A stretch of DNA of 64,000 nucleotides, taken from positions 1,658,116-1,722,115 of the forward strand of contig JABAKD010000006.1 of assembly GCA_012845835.1 (NCBI GenBank), written 5' to 3'. The translations under genes were made by a program, and so were the position numbers. Origin of the DNA: Undaria pinnatifida (taxonomy: Eukaryota > Sar > Phaeophyceae > Laminariales > Alariaceae). This document shows, one piece after another, positions 53,671-64,000 of this stretch (positions are counted from its first letter, which is position 1; each line of letters begins with the position of its first letter). The notes below the pieces were generated by a model, which saw only the letters and a program-made list of their open reading frames with translations, did not search any database and was not told the DNA's origin.

Positions 53671-53935
53671 ACTCCAATCGGGGGTTCATCTGCCGGCTAT
53701 AACCCTGGACCTCGGACATACTACACAAGGAGTGGAGTCACCATATTAGCCAGCGCTGTCTAAAACAATAGGCGGAAGAATCGCGATTAGCTTTTTTCAC
53801 GGTGAGAGGATCGCAATCTGAGCTTCATCTGGCGGCCATAAGCCTGGATCTCCGACGTACTATACAAGGGGTGAAATCCCCATATATATTAGCCAGCGTT
53901 ATTTAAAACAACAGGCAGAAGCATCGCGATTAGTC
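53671..53935. repeat. Tandem duplication, about 130-bp unit
   Basis: Units 53671-53795 and 53800-53935 share 'TTCATCTG.CGGC.ATAA', CCTGGA.CTC.GAC, 'TATTAGCCAGCG' and 'GCGATTAG'. The array starts where the preceding M2 ends and each unit opens with the M2-like GGTGAGAG, so the M2 end may be part of the duplicated unit. Confidence 0.7.
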
Positions 53936-54475
53936 TCCTTCCGAAAAACGCACGGTGACGTTGATCAGTCTATCTTCGCAATTCCCATCAACCAATGTAA
54001 TAGGAAGGAAAGGCGTCGACGGCAACTTGACCCGGGGTTGTGTTTTTCTTTGGAGTCACAACTACTACGAGTCCCCGCACAAGGCGGTTTGAGCAAGCCG
54101 GTACACCGGTACAACGCGGCATAAACGCTTAGCGCCACCGAGGAATTTCACGAGTAACTGATGTGCATACGGCGTCAAAGCCGTGATATTGCTGTGGCAC
54201 ATCACCGCCGGTTTGTGGGGGATTCCTACGGTGTACGGGTACACAGTAATCATTGAGATATGCAGTCACGTACCTTGGAGTGAATACCGTGTTTCCCTAG
54301 CGAAGCCAGACATGGGCAGAATGTTTTGGACGCAGGTATTCCTGGTTCACAAGCAGCTGCACATCAACTCAAGAATTACCTGACATCGTGGGTTGTACCA
54401 TGTTTTACTACGAAGTATAGCTTTCCAGGTTGACCCTACGAAGAGCGACTGTCCAACGGCTTTGCGCTTTGGAGC

Positions 54476-54725
54476 CATCTCACGGCAGCGGTGCGGAGAA
54501 CGTTCCTGAGCTCCTAACAGTGGGGTGGTTCAATACCTCACCTGAAAGTTCACATGGAAGGCATTCGTTCGCGAATCCCCAAAATGCTTCTATGCAATAT
54601 TCCTAAAACAGGTTGTAATCATAATATTTTTTGACTAACAGATAGTTCTTTGCTTGAAGAGCTCAATCCCGTCAGAGGCATACCTTTTATTGGCTAAAAC
54701 ACAATACAATCCCTAACGTGGGATG
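54476..54725. mobile_element. M2 element, diverged copy
   Basis: CATCTCACGGCAGCGGTGCG at the left, 'TCAATACCTCACCTGAAAGT' and GGCATTCGTTCGCGAA inside, 'AATCCCTAACGTGGGATG' at the right. 250 bp, full length. Confidence 0.7.
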
Positions 54726-55030
54726 GCTCTTTCGTTCGCATCACAGCCAATGTCTGGGCGAGGGAGACGGCTCCTCCGCTGAAAGCGAAGAACTACAGAA
54801 CACCTTCTACACTAGCTGCATCTGCCCCGATCGCCGCCTGCGTCAGGTGCTAGCTCTGAACTCATGCTGCAATAGGGGTGCGTCAAATTACTCGAAGGCT
54901 CTCCTCAATTGGGGAGGTTAATGCTCTACCGCGTACCCAAACCCGGAATCTGATTAACAAAGGCAATGCAAATCAATGAAGCATTCCACAATCTCCTTTT
55001 TTCGTTTTAGATCTTCCCCTCCGCTATATT
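54726..55030. other. Unassigned spacer
   Basis: A 67-codon frame (54718-54921) reads partly protein-like ('CICPDRRLRQVLALNSCCN') but shows no family. Nothing else is seen. Confidence 0.25.
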
Positions 55031-55039
55031 TGCACCTTG

Positions 55040-55180
55040 TCATATGTTGGTCCTTCTCCCCCCCTAGTCGTAGCGCAAATCAGGGGTAACTAAGCAGGCT
55101 TTTGTTCCCCCTTCCCACTACGGCACGTGCCTTCATTTTCATCGCGGGAAGGCTTCAGCTGCTTTTCGACTCGTCGATAT
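55040..55180 (+). repeat. Dispersed repeat, copy of the 13.6 kb family
   Basis: 'CCCCCCTAGTCGTAGCGCAA', GGGGTAACTAAG, 'CCCTTCCCACTACGGCACGT', GCCTTCATTTTCATCGCG and CTCGTCGATATGCATCG align in order with 13625-13790. Confidence 0.5.
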
Positions 55181-55380
55181 GCATCGATCGCCTAGACTTA
55201 CTGAAACGACGTGTCTACCATGCCATTAATCACAACGCCTGTGTTAACGAGCGAACATTGCTAGACACACCAACGCCTTTCCACCCGTGCTGGGGACGAG
55301 ACCATCGTCACATAATAAGAATGGTAGATCTCGACGCGCGCAAGGGCACCGTATGCACCTCGTGTTCCAAGTATCCATAA

Positions 55381-57310
55381 ATGATGAGCGCTATACCCCG
55401 CCTAAACGATGAGCTTGAGGGAAGGTAAAACCTGCATCTCGATGAACAATCCAATAAACTCGATCAGCAAACAATCGGAACACATGGCTGCTGAACAGAT
55501 CCTATGAAGAAACCCGACGGCCAACCCCGTGTTTGACCTTCCTATACATAGTCTACAATCACAAATACAGTACAAGGTACGGTGACATAAAGAGGGGTTT
55601 CGTATTCGGTATGAATGAGTCCATCCAGTTCATCGCTCGACGAGCCTCCCATCAATCGAAGGCGTGCCTGTCCGTATGGAGCCACTCCCAGATCCTGTTG
55701 CAGAACTCGCCTGCATAGGCCCCCTGCGCTAGGAAAGACGCGTGCCGCGGCGATAGCGGCAGCACATCTTGGTAGAAGTACGTTATAAATTAAGGAGCTC
55801 GTCCACCCCATTTGTGTGTGAATGGCGTTCTTCTTGTGCAATGTGTGCGAAATATGCGATACCTAGGCGATGGGTTCGGTCATCACAAAGGTAATTTCAG
55901 TTGCCTCAACAATGGTTTGTTGGGGTGACGGGTGAGTTTCAGGGGTAAGGTGAAGGGTGAGCTGAAGGGTGAGGTGTACAGCTCTTCAAATTGAGGATAT
56001 CCTGATAAAGATTGTGAGACTTGGCCTCGGCATGTCCAATAGTGCATATTCGTAGAGTACCGTTCTAACACCACGGCGGCAGTTACTTTAGGTGACGACG
56101 CCATGTTTTATAAGGTCTTCATCCGTTGGCTCACATATGTACTGTTTCTAGTTTGGACGCAGGTAGGTGTAGGGACCACAAAGCGCCATTGAAACTCGTG
56201 GTCATATAAGAAGTTTTTGAGAAAAGGTGTCCTACAGGCAAGGTCATGACCATGCTGCGGACGAAAGCTACGCACGGTAGACATGCGCCTACCTTTTCCG
56301 AGCCTGCTCACTTGAAGGGCTCAATACCTCACACCAAAACAACAAATTGAAGAATACATAAATTTGAAAGTACAACTCGATGAACCAAGAACAGGTATAG
56401 GGATACGTCAAGCCTTTCGTGCAACACGAGAGATAATGGAATTCGGACGAGATCGACAAGGTTAAGGAGCCCCGTCCTTCAGAATATACTACAGCCGAAA
56501 TGGGCTGAACCCATCGCAGCAAATGTCTGCAAACGTGCCACTTTCTGCTCCGCACAATGGACTCACTCCCTACCCCTTAGATGCTCGGATCGGCACCGGG
56601 CCAATGCTACGACAGGGAGATAGCCCTATTTGCATTACCCAGTACAGCTGTCGGAGTGATCAGCAAAATGCCTCGCTCAACGACGGACTTATCTGAATAA
56701 TGGCTTCAGCGCAGCTGGTCTGTGAGTCTTCGGCGGCGGTGCAAATCATGACTCCGAAACGTAAACAGGAGCTTAAAGTTCTGAGAACGGACACAAGGTG
56801 GCGACCCCTCGCGCTCACCCCACAAGGGACCCCTTCTACCATAGTTCCCTTCGTCACTGCCAATTGACGTATGCTACGATAGAGGTAGCACTTTCTGCGT
56901 GAAATGTTGTCGTAACGAAAGGTTGTGTTGCTTAGCCCGAAATCGTCGAAAAAAGGCTATTATAATTGCACAATTCTCGTTGTGAAACTAGACCATGGAA
57001 TGTTTCGTCCAACCGGTAGAATTTTTATTTTTTCTCCCACATTTTGTTTTTGAGAGGGTGAAGGATGACGTGTCTTAAGCTCTCAAATTGAAGAAACTCC
57101 AAAAAAAGAGAGGTGCACCTCTAAAGTTACTCGCGTCAATTCATGCCTCTGAGGCCCCATGTGGGTGGTTAGGCGATTCTGTCAGTCTAGTCGTTAACCC
57201 GAACGGAGCCTTATAACACCCAATCTCGGCGGGTGGCATACAACACGTGCCATGGTGGAGATGCACGAACTCTGTCCTGGGGCTCCGCCGTCGAGGATCT
57301 CGATATCCGG
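55381..57310. other. Unassigned 1.9 kb stretch
   Basis: No domain recognised. Contains short G-rich GGTGA repetitions (55925-55975). 56290-56330 (GGGCTCAATACCTCACACC) may be an M2 scrap. Confidence 0.35.
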
Positions 57311-57317
57311 TAAAAAA

Positions 57318-57440
57318 AAAACTGATTTTGAGAACAGAAAGGAAAGCGCAAACCAATGAACGATATCATGTCCTACATGATCAAATAAGACGCTGAAACA
57401 CTGTGCCGTTCCATCTAAATAATATCGAATTTAAAATGAT
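57318..57440 (+). repeat. Direct repeat flanking M2, left copy
   Basis: 'CTGATTTTGAG', 'AGAAAGGAAAGC' and CAATGAACGAT, then TGTCCTAC, 'GGTGCCGTTCC'-like sequence and AATAATAT match 57735-57860 in order, at about 85% identity by eye. Confidence 0.75.
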
Positions 57441-57472
57441 TTCTTTTTTTATAAGATGCGTCACTCCCGGAT

Positions 57473-57719
57473 CATCCAACGGTAGGGGTTGCAGTTATAT
57501 GATTACGCCAAAACGTCCGTGGGCGATTGAGCTCCTCATGCGAAGAACTGCCGGTCAATGAAGAAATTTCACGAGTACATGATATTTTTGGACTAAGGCA
57601 TAGAAGCTTGGTCGGGTTGTGCGAGCGAGGAACGCCTTCGAAGTCACTTTTCTGGTGAGATATTGAGTTTCTCATGTCAGGACCTCAGGAACTTTCTGCT
57701 GCAAGCGTACCATGGGATG
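57473..57719. mobile_element. M2 element, well-preserved copy
   Basis: CATCCAACGGTAGGGGTTGC at the left and 'GCAAGCGTACCATGGGATG' at the right. The interior is about 90% identical to the 8.3 kb copy in the same orientation (GCATAGAAGCTTGGTCGGGT). Confidence 0.8.
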
Positions 57720-57734
57720 GCTAACCCAGTCAGA

Positions 57735-57865
57735 AGAATCTGATTTTGAGCATAGAAAGGAAAGCCCAAAACCAATGAACGATCTCGTGTCCTACAAGAT
57801 AAAATAGAACGCTAAAACAAGGTGCCGTTCCGACTAGATAATATATAATTAACAATTAATTCCGT
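57735..57865 (+). repeat. Direct repeat flanking M2, right copy
   Basis: Second copy of the 57318-57440 segment, immediately right of the M2 element. Together they frame the element as repeat-M2-repeat. Confidence 0.75.
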
Positions 57866-57929
57866 ACCCAAAACCTATCCTGGCCCAAACGTGTCACTTT
57901 TTCCGTAGCACCTGTGACTCATTCTACGC

Positions 57930-58162
57930 TAGTGGTGCAGCAGAAGGTTTTTTAAGACATTTTCTGAGCTCCAAATATGAGGAGTTCGACATTACCTGGA
58001 ATGCACTCACTCGTTCGCCTGATCCCACCAACCTTTTATGCGCTAGTCCTAAAAACAAAAATGAACAAAAATGTTGCCATACCAACCCATAGCGCCGCAC
58101 GTGAGAAGCCCGACCCATCAGAAAGGTTTGGCCTGAAAATATCCAACTCCTACCATGGGATT
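57930..58162. mobile_element. M2 element, diverged inverted copy
   Basis: 'TAGTGGTGCAGCAGAAGGTT', TTCTGAGCTCCAAATATGAG, 'GCACTCACTCGTTCGC', TTTTATGCGCTAGTCC and the end 'ACTCCTACCATGGGATTA', in the order of a reversed M2. Confidence 0.65.
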
Positions 58163-58465
58163 ACTCAAGTCCAGTGCAACAGCCAAAGTACCACCATGCT
58201 GCAAGCATGTCGTTTTCAGGCCGATTCGGACACGTCCTCCACCCTGTATTATCCCAGATTGTTTGGGTGCGGCCGATGCCTCGATCGGCCCTATGTTTAA
58301 ACACTCTCAACCACTGGACCCGCCACGGGGTAATTTGGTTACCCTACCTTTCTACTCTCTTGACTTTAGTCTACCCTTCCGACGTAAGCCTTAAAACAGA
58401 GAATCACGGGAAGAAACACGCCTTTATTTTTATTCCTAGACCTGAGCTCTGACATCTCACGCGAC

Positions 58466-58835
58466 CAAGACTACGGTATTGTAGTATCATACCCCCTTTC
58501 CCCATTAATGGATTAGAGCCATGATACCCCTGCTGGATTTAAGTCATGATCCTCGCTTTCGTTTTAAAAACTCCAAGGCTGCGGTAGGGGGGCTACCCCA
58601 TTAGTCGCACTTCCGTGACAAAGACAATCGCACGAGTGACTTTGCACCTAACGGACAAAACCTCTTTAGGCGATTTGTTTGGCGCAGCGTTGCTAACCTT
58701 TCGTTGCGGATTGATATCGCAATATTCAGCAAAACAAACGTTTTACGGCCGTAAAGGAACACGGGGGCCACACCCGCGGAAGGCCACGACAAGGCGTAAA
58801 AAACCCCATAAAGTGTGACCCCCGTGCCACAGTTT
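58466..58835. mobile_element. Nested M1-family elements
   Basis: A variant M1 left end (ACCAAGACTACGGTATTGTA, as at 30.05 kb) runs to about 58560. It is followed by a second M1 from CCAAGGCTGCGGTAGGGGGG (58572) to CCCCCGTGCCAC (58835). After that, M1-like interior sequence resumes (GTGACTCTGTAAGTCACTCT, 'GTGCGGATTGATATCG', CACTCGCGCGAGTCAACC) to about 59025. This suggests one element inserted in another. Confidence 0.55.
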
Positions 58836-59068
58836 TGATCACATACCTGGTATCATAAGTGACTCTGTAAGTCACTCTCGAAACGACACGAGGCGGTTTG
58901 TTTCGGCAACCTACCCAACTATTTCAGTGCGGATTGATATCGAAAAACTAAAACCGCACGAAAACTCAAGATCGCCGAACAACAGGTGGATCACTCGCGC
59001 GAGTCAACCTGAGCCACGGCAAAGCAATGTAGACAGTAAACCTCGTCCGTGATAACGATTTCCGCGCT

Positions 59069-59330
59069 ATGACGGCAGCCGTTTACCGCATAAACGCTCT
59101 CAGGTCATCCCAGCTTTTTCTAGGTGGAGATGACACGCCTTCTACACGTCACATGCGGAAGCACTGGGAGCGAGTCTTCCCCACGCGGTTTCCTATAAAT
59201 ACCGCAGACGATTTTCAAGATGGTAGAGTGCACCCGGCCGGTGATTTCTACGCGGGTGCTTTTTCCGGGAAAGCTTACCGTTACACGTTTCAGGCCTCTT
59301 GGAGACCTTCTCTCGGCGCGTTCTGGAATT
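59069..59330 (+). other. Open frame of unknown status
   Basis: An 87-codon frame with ordinary composition ('HWERVFPTRFPINTADDF', 'HPAGDFYAGAFSGKAYRY'). No family is recognised. It lies downstream of the sugar-transferase gene on the opposite strand. Confidence 0.25.
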
Positions 59331-59490
59331 GATACATTTTATACACAAAATTAAATTGCCGTGGACAATCTCAAAATCGATTCCTCACGTCGGAGTGTCC
59401 TACGATCGAAGAATCCTAGCGCGGTAGATGAAGCCTTATCGGTGATACGTGTTTGGGCAATCGAAAAGACGACTATTACCGCAAGACAGC

Positions 59491-59754
59491 TCAAACACGT
59501 CGCTCGGAGCATTCCGGAAAATCCACATCCTCTACATTCCACATGTGGTACTTCATGAATCGGCGCTTCTTGACGGCGTGCCCTACAACCCAGTTGTTGT
59601 GCACTATGTATGTCTCGTTGTGGTGCAGCTGCGCGTAGTTTTCTTCGTAGTCGCGATCAAAGAATTCGTTTCCCCCCGGGGCCACCTCACGAGGTATCCA
59701 CTGTACGCGAAGCCCGTGGTGCCGCATTGACCTCAGCGGAAATTGAAACGCTAC
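59491..59754 (-). CDS. Nucleotide-sugar-transferase-like gene, last exon
   Basis: The exon follows a strong acceptor (minus strand CCTCTTCCCATCCCACTCGTGCAG split as pyrimidine tract plus GCAG) and begins in phase 0 with VAFQFPLRSMRHHG. It continues LRVQWIPREVAPGGNEFFD, 'LHHNETYIVHNNWVVGH', KKRRFMKYHMW and a stop. In the nucleotide-diphospho-sugar transferase family (Pfam PF03407 type) the C-terminal part has the order NDQ.AFN...L...WLP...F..G..YF...VH.NW..G...K...LW. The VHNNWVVG..VKK..F....MW block fits well. Such enzymes transfer a sugar from a nucleotide donor, usually in the Golgi. The catalytic DXD lies further N-terminal and is not in this exon. Confidence 0.65.
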   Translation of the reverse strand, partial: VAFQFPLRSMRHHGLRVQWIPREVAPGGNEFFDRDYEENYAQLHHNETYIVHNNWVVGHAVKKRRFMKYHMWNVEDVDFPECSERRV

Positions 59755-59904
59755 CTGCACGAGTGGGATGGGAAGAGGTTTAAGAGTTTTGGATATCGTG
59801 CAAGAGGTTTCGGCAACAAGTGGTGGTGAAATAAAAGTGCACTACGTGCCCAATCCTGGTGTGAGGTCTCAGCAGTTTTAGTGGTTTCGCTATCCGACAG
59901 TGCT

Positions 59905-59977
59905 TCTCTCTTCGGGATCCATTGCACTCGAACGTCGTCACGTAGGATGCACTTGAGCGGAGAGAGTTAGACGCCAC
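59905..59977 (-). pseudogene. Decayed duplicate of the last exon
   Basis: Minus strand from 59977: GTGGCGTCTAACTCTC aligns with the exon start GTAGCGTTTCAATTTC, and later GTTCGAGTGCAATGGATCCC (VRVQWIP) aligns with LRVQWIP. Small indels put the two halves in different frames, and the 'VHNNW' part is absent. It lies upstream of the intact exon with no good acceptor, so it is a dead tandem copy. Confidence 0.55.
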
Positions 59978-61367
59978 CTCGGTGCATGGGAGATGCTTGC
60001 TGCGATTGGGGCAGCACATGTTTTTTGTTTTTTCGTTTTTATTTTATATCGGACTCCTTAAAAAGATGACGTCGGATTTTGTCAACGTTTTTCTTCAACG
60101 TGGAAATTTCGACGTTTTTTCAACGTGTTTCAAAGTAAACCTACTGCATGGTCAGCGAGAAGGCCAGGTTATCTCTAAATATGTTTTTGGATGATGAGAC
60201 GACCAAACCTCCTCAAATGAGGAAAATACAGGAACCGAGAAGCGGGGTAAACACCTCTACAGTAACATGCACCGGAATGCACGCAGAGAGACGTAACCAA
60301 CGTCATGGCAGTTGAAAGGACAAGGCACCAAGAACGAACGATCACGACTCCTGCCACGGCAAGAGTGCATCCATATGTTTCGGAGGAGCTCCTGACCCTA
60401 GGAGCTCTATTGCCCCCCTCCGTAAACCGATGCGGGGAACAGTGAGAACGTACATCCCCATGAACCAATCCATGGTCAACTGTAGGTTTTATACGATCTA
60501 GTACTTGCAGCCTGCCCGATGAGCCGTGACGTTTTGCAGTCTACGGGGACATGATTCATAATTCACGTATGTACCAGCGTTATAGAATATCTGGTATTGG
60601 CAAATGAGTGCTTTCTTTTGGATGATGGTGTGTTGTCAGAATGTCGGCCACCCCGCTGGAGAAATGCCTCATACGGTATGTTTAGTTCTGGTTTGATTCC
60701 GATTGAATACGCCCCTTAAGTTCATCTTGGTTTGGTCCAGTTTTTGCCCCTGATTTGAGGGCGGCTTCTGGCCGATCTTGACTCATCCCATGTCTTGATT
60801 GTGATAATATACTCGGGTTTACGCGACTATAATACAATGGATTCCTCTACAAAATGGTCCACATCTGGGACTTCTACTTTATCCGCTGCCACCGCCCAAC
60901 CAAGCCCCCCGCATAGGGTGGCCCACGCGAGCAAGCCGACCCTGAGCATGGGTTGACACATAAGGTTTTACTAAAAAAACATAATAAGTTGAACTTCCTA
61001 CATTTTTCATCATCCAGAACGCTTTTTTATTTCAAACGTGATACGTTAATGGATGCACGAGATATGATCGTCGTTAACGAGCGCGTACGTGCCCTGATGA
61101 TCTAGTCTAGAAGCGCCCCATGACAAGCGGAAACAAGCGCCCTTAACGACACCTTGCTCTTATATGAAGTGGGAAGTAGATAGGTTTTAAGATTGGCGGG
61201 ACATGACGATTTGACCGCTCTGAAGGAAATAAAGATCTTATCCTGTGGGCGCTTTTTAACAAGGGCTTCCACTGCTGCAGGTTTTGGCCAAAACATTTTC
61301 TGAAAACGACGGGTTTGTAAAACCAACATCACCGAAATTTTACCCTTTCTTGGCACTTAAATCACAC

Positions 61368-61475
61368 ATCCTTAATGAGGAAACCCACCCAGTAGCACGC
61401 GCGATCGGAGTATCACACTCAGCTCGCGAAGATGAGTTTCGACCAATTCTCCAACCTCACAGCTGGAGTGTATGA
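61368..61475 (+). repeat. R1 tail fragment
   Basis: CCTTAATGAGGAAACCCACC, 'GCGCGATCGGAGTATCACAC', GATGAGTTTCGACCAATTCT and CCTCACAGCTGGAGTGTAT. It lies inside the predicted intron. Confidence 0.8.
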
Positions 61476-62418
61476 AACATTTTTATACTATAGTATATCT
61501 TAGTGTCACTAGGCCGTGGGATTCGTTATCGGATTGCGCTTTCGCGTTTCTCCAAAACACGTTTTGGGGGGCCGCCGAAAATGCGGAGCCCCAGATTAAA
61601 ATATGTGTACCTTTACCGCGCAGGGTGTACTTTTCTATCTTGGGGTCTTGACATGCGGAGCTCCATGTTGTGTTTTGAAGCCCACGGCATTTTGACCATC
61701 GATGTGTAAGTACCGATGCAGCAAGTCAAAGTCGAATTTTTGGTGAGGTATATGTAGCTTCTGTTTAAGGGATTGTCGAAACCCTCAGGCGTGCCTCTCT
61801 CTGCTGTACCTGTCTCTGCTGTAGAAAGCGTCCAGGGGGCTAGAGGGTGTGCGCTACGGAAGGGGCTAGAGGGTACGCAAGGGGCGTGCACTCGGGGATG
61901 AATACTTCTTCATTGCGACACGATCTCCTCTTTCACGTACAGCTTCCATTATTCAGCAGTAAAAACATGATCCTGCTATATAGTAGGTAAAAAAAATCTC
62001 GTCGTAGTTCAAGCGGGTGCAAATAGATGCGCCTAGAGCTTTTGACCTCGTGAAAACCCAGACACTTGAAGAGCGCTCGCTATACGTACCTCACCCGAAA
62101 AATGTTTCTTTACGCAATAGTCTAGTCTGAATTGAAAGCGAAAATCCGGTGAAACAATCCCTGATCCAGGTATACACAAAAACCATGAATTTTTGCACAG
62201 AATAAAAATAATAACACGGCATGCGGACGATTTTGGGGTAAAACGCCTGTTCGTTCTAACAGAAGACTTCTTTTTTGCCAAATCATATTATCGAGGCACG
62301 CGTTCCTGTCAGCTCCTGTCCTTCCCTTCAAGCTTGCCGTCGTCGGTCGTATAGCCCCTGCCGAATGTGAGTTGCACAGACATACGGTGGTTATCATAGC
62401 ACTGGTCAGCTCACTTAC
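61476..62418. other. Intronic sequence, unassigned
   Basis: No gene or strong repeat. 61795-61885 repeats short blocks (CTGTCTCTGCTGTA-like; GGGCTAGAGGGT twice). Confidence 0.4.
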
Positions 62419-62559
62419 TTGGTCGTTGACAGCGGCAAACCGAATGATGTTCTCCTTCCAGCGGGTCAACATCTTGTGCGACATGGGAGTGGGGTTCACG
62501 AACATGAAGCACGTGCACTTCGTCCGCACCCTGCCGTCAAGCTGAAGCATCATATCCAC
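62419..62559 (-). CDS. Nucleotide-sugar-transferase-like gene, upstream exon
   Basis: A 141-base (47-codon) exon, phase 0 at both ends, between acceptor ACACGTACATGCAG and donor GTAAGTGAG. It encodes VDMMLQLDGRVRTKCTCFMF and then VNPTPMSHKMLTRWKENIIR, ending FAAVNDQ. In PF03407-type proteins this region has the order 'D...Q.D......GFM(F/Y)..PTP.....M..W........DQ', and the match in order and spacing is good. Further 5' exons, including the DXD donor-site motif, should lie to the right of 62.6 kb or beyond the window. I could not identify them. Confidence 0.6.
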
Positions 62560-62599
62560 CTGCATGTACGTGTGGGCAAGACGAGGGGAGAACATGAAG

Positions 62600-63788
62600 G
62601 AAAAAACGCAGGAATAAACACGTACGGTTGGACGACATGGTTGATAACGACTACTACCTGGTAGAAGATATCATAAAATGAATTGAAGCATCGGCCCACT
62701 TCGGCGTTTTAGACCCAGACATGTGTACTAACACCTAGCAAAACACAAATATATAAATAACCTGCCTGGAATATCCTACTCGAGTGCCACCGACCAAGAC
62801 GAGCGCACACCGTGAAACATGCAGAAACGGGCTTGGACGTATAATGTAAGACGATGCCACAGTTTGGGCTTGAGCCCCAGACAGTGACGTAAAATTTGAA
62901 TAAGATCCGGCCATATTTCGTAGGACCATATACTCCCTCATCCGTACGATTCAGGTACGGAGCACATCATCATCGGGTTTTCATGGAACGGGCTAACACC
63001 GCGTGTGCACACCAGGCGCAAAACACGAGTAAAACTTCCAGGTGTACGAAGTGCTGCAATATCTAGAGTTTCATATTCATCTTACGACGGGTAACACGAG
63101 GAGGAATCTCCAAACCGTGGAGGGGGAAGGCGCACACAACAACATATGAAACGCAACCACCCATTGGTGTTTTTACCAAGGCAGAGAGGGGTGTACTGCA
63201 ACTGGGCTAAACGATCAAGTACCAAATGCTAACCGGAACCTCTCATACACACATGTCATGGTAATGGGCAAAACAAGAGAAAGACCCCCCGTGGAACTTG
63301 CTATCCCAAATACATACCAGGTACACGAAACGCATACCAAACGAGGCCACATTTCTTGTTTCTTTACACCCAGACAAGCGTGGGGGCGGGGTGTACAGAT
63401 ATTGAGAAGAAGATCAAACATTTCTCAATAGGTAGCTGGTTCATCATGTACCCCCGTGGAAGCGCAACACGGGGGGGAAACCATGAACGCCCAGAGTCCG
63501 AGAGGCTACTAAAGACGCAAACGGACCACCCGCAACGTGTTTTTACAGGCATGAAGGACGGGAACAAGGAATCGGTAGGCATTTTTATCCGAGGATGGGG
63601 TTGCCCAGTTAGACCGTATCCGCGTCGGACCACGAAAAACGAACGGCGATGTCGACAACACCGGCTAAACAAACGGCGGTGAAACGAGACCGCCCAACTA
63701 AGGACACCGGTGCCCCGCGATCCAGTACTGGCAGCGCGAAAAAAAACGAACGACGTACACCCGAGTCTTCAAGTGGATTACGGGTAAC
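62600..63788. other. Unassigned 1.2 kb stretch upstream of the exon
   Basis: Probably intron or 5' region of the minus-strand gene. No exon with a DXD motif or signal anchor could be recognised. Confidence 0.3.
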
Positions 63789-63890
63789 ATGGGAGTCACG
63801 CTGCCCGACGGGAGCAGCAGCAGCGTCTGAGCTCCTGACATGAGAACAGCTCAACGGCTCATCCGAGAAATGACTTCGTAGACCTTAATT
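63789..63890. mobile_element. M2 element, one end only
   Basis: 'GCAGCAGCAGCGTCTGAGCTCCTGACATGAGAA' in pieces: GCGTCTGAGCTCCTGACATG, then CAGCTCAACGG and 'CCGAGAAATGACTTCG', as in the left part of inverted M2 copies. The far end is not seen before 64000. Confidence 0.5.
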
Positions 63891-64000
63891 AGAGAAACCA
63901 CACTAACACTGCCAAGATTTAGCGCTAAAATAAACGCACTCGTCGTAATATAGTCATGCTAAACGGACAGCTTCACTCTTGAGAAGCTCGACAGTCCAGA

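Larger units (their letters stand above)
59755..62418 (-). other. Predicted 2.66 kb intron
   Basis: Minus-strand donor CAA|GTAAGTGAG at 62418 and pyrimidine-rich acceptor CAG at 59755. Joining the exons in phase 0 gives NDQ directly followed by VAFQFPLRS, the order expected of the family. The intron holds a decayed copy of the last exon, an R1 tail fragment and about 2 kb of sequence without recognisable genes. Confidence 0.55.

Overview
This window looks like a repeat-dominated stretch of a eukaryotic nuclear genome. It has no operons, ribosomal genes or bacterial gene packing. It does have spliceosomal intron signals, Ty1/copia LTR retrotransposons, several families of short inverted-repeat elements, minisatellites and long homopolymeric C tracts. 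The mixture suggests a large-genome protist. A stramenopile such as a brown alga would fit, but no marker gene in the window proves this and I hold it with low confidence.

Layout: 0-2.5 kb is a pyrimidine-rich field of degenerate tandem repeats. 4.3-7.4 kb is a shattered copia element on the minus strand (gag, protease, integrase and partial reverse transcriptase still recognisable). 8-17 kb holds inverted-repeat elements, a C-rich composite repeat, a duplicated exon-intron-like segment, an 0.8 kb foldback-like element with excellent terminal inverted repeats (called M3 here) and two blocks of a palindromic minisatellite. 17.6-23.4 kb has an LTR-like repeat, an internally deleted copia RNase H remnant and a tRNA-derived SINE-like unit. 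24.0-26.2 kb is a second M3 copy whose middle is a 1.6 kb array of a 12-bp HindIII-containing unit, itself interrupted by another element. 26.8-28.5 kb holds two protein-like reading frames of unknown function. 30-35 kb is more elements and simple repeats. 35.9-37.4 kb is a broken Gln/Pro/Glu-rich repeat-protein gene whose 5' region is duplicated at 41 kb. 42.2-49.1 kb is a nearly complete copia element with two 450-bp LTRs but several stops and frameshifts. 49.8-51.1 kb is the C-rich composite repeat inverted. 52-58 kb is dense with short inverted-repeat elements.

The best host gene is on the minus strand at the right end. Two exons (62.56-62.42 kb and 59.75-59.49 kb) join in phase across a predicted 2.66 kb intron to give the C-terminal half of a nucleotide-diphospho-sugar-transferase-like protein, with a decayed copy of the last exon inside the intron. 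Almost everything else is mobile or repeated DNA in various stages of decay. M1 and M2 below name two short inverted-repeat families whose termini share the core ACGGTAGGGG; R1 names the C-rich composite repeat. All identities and boundaries were estimated by eye.
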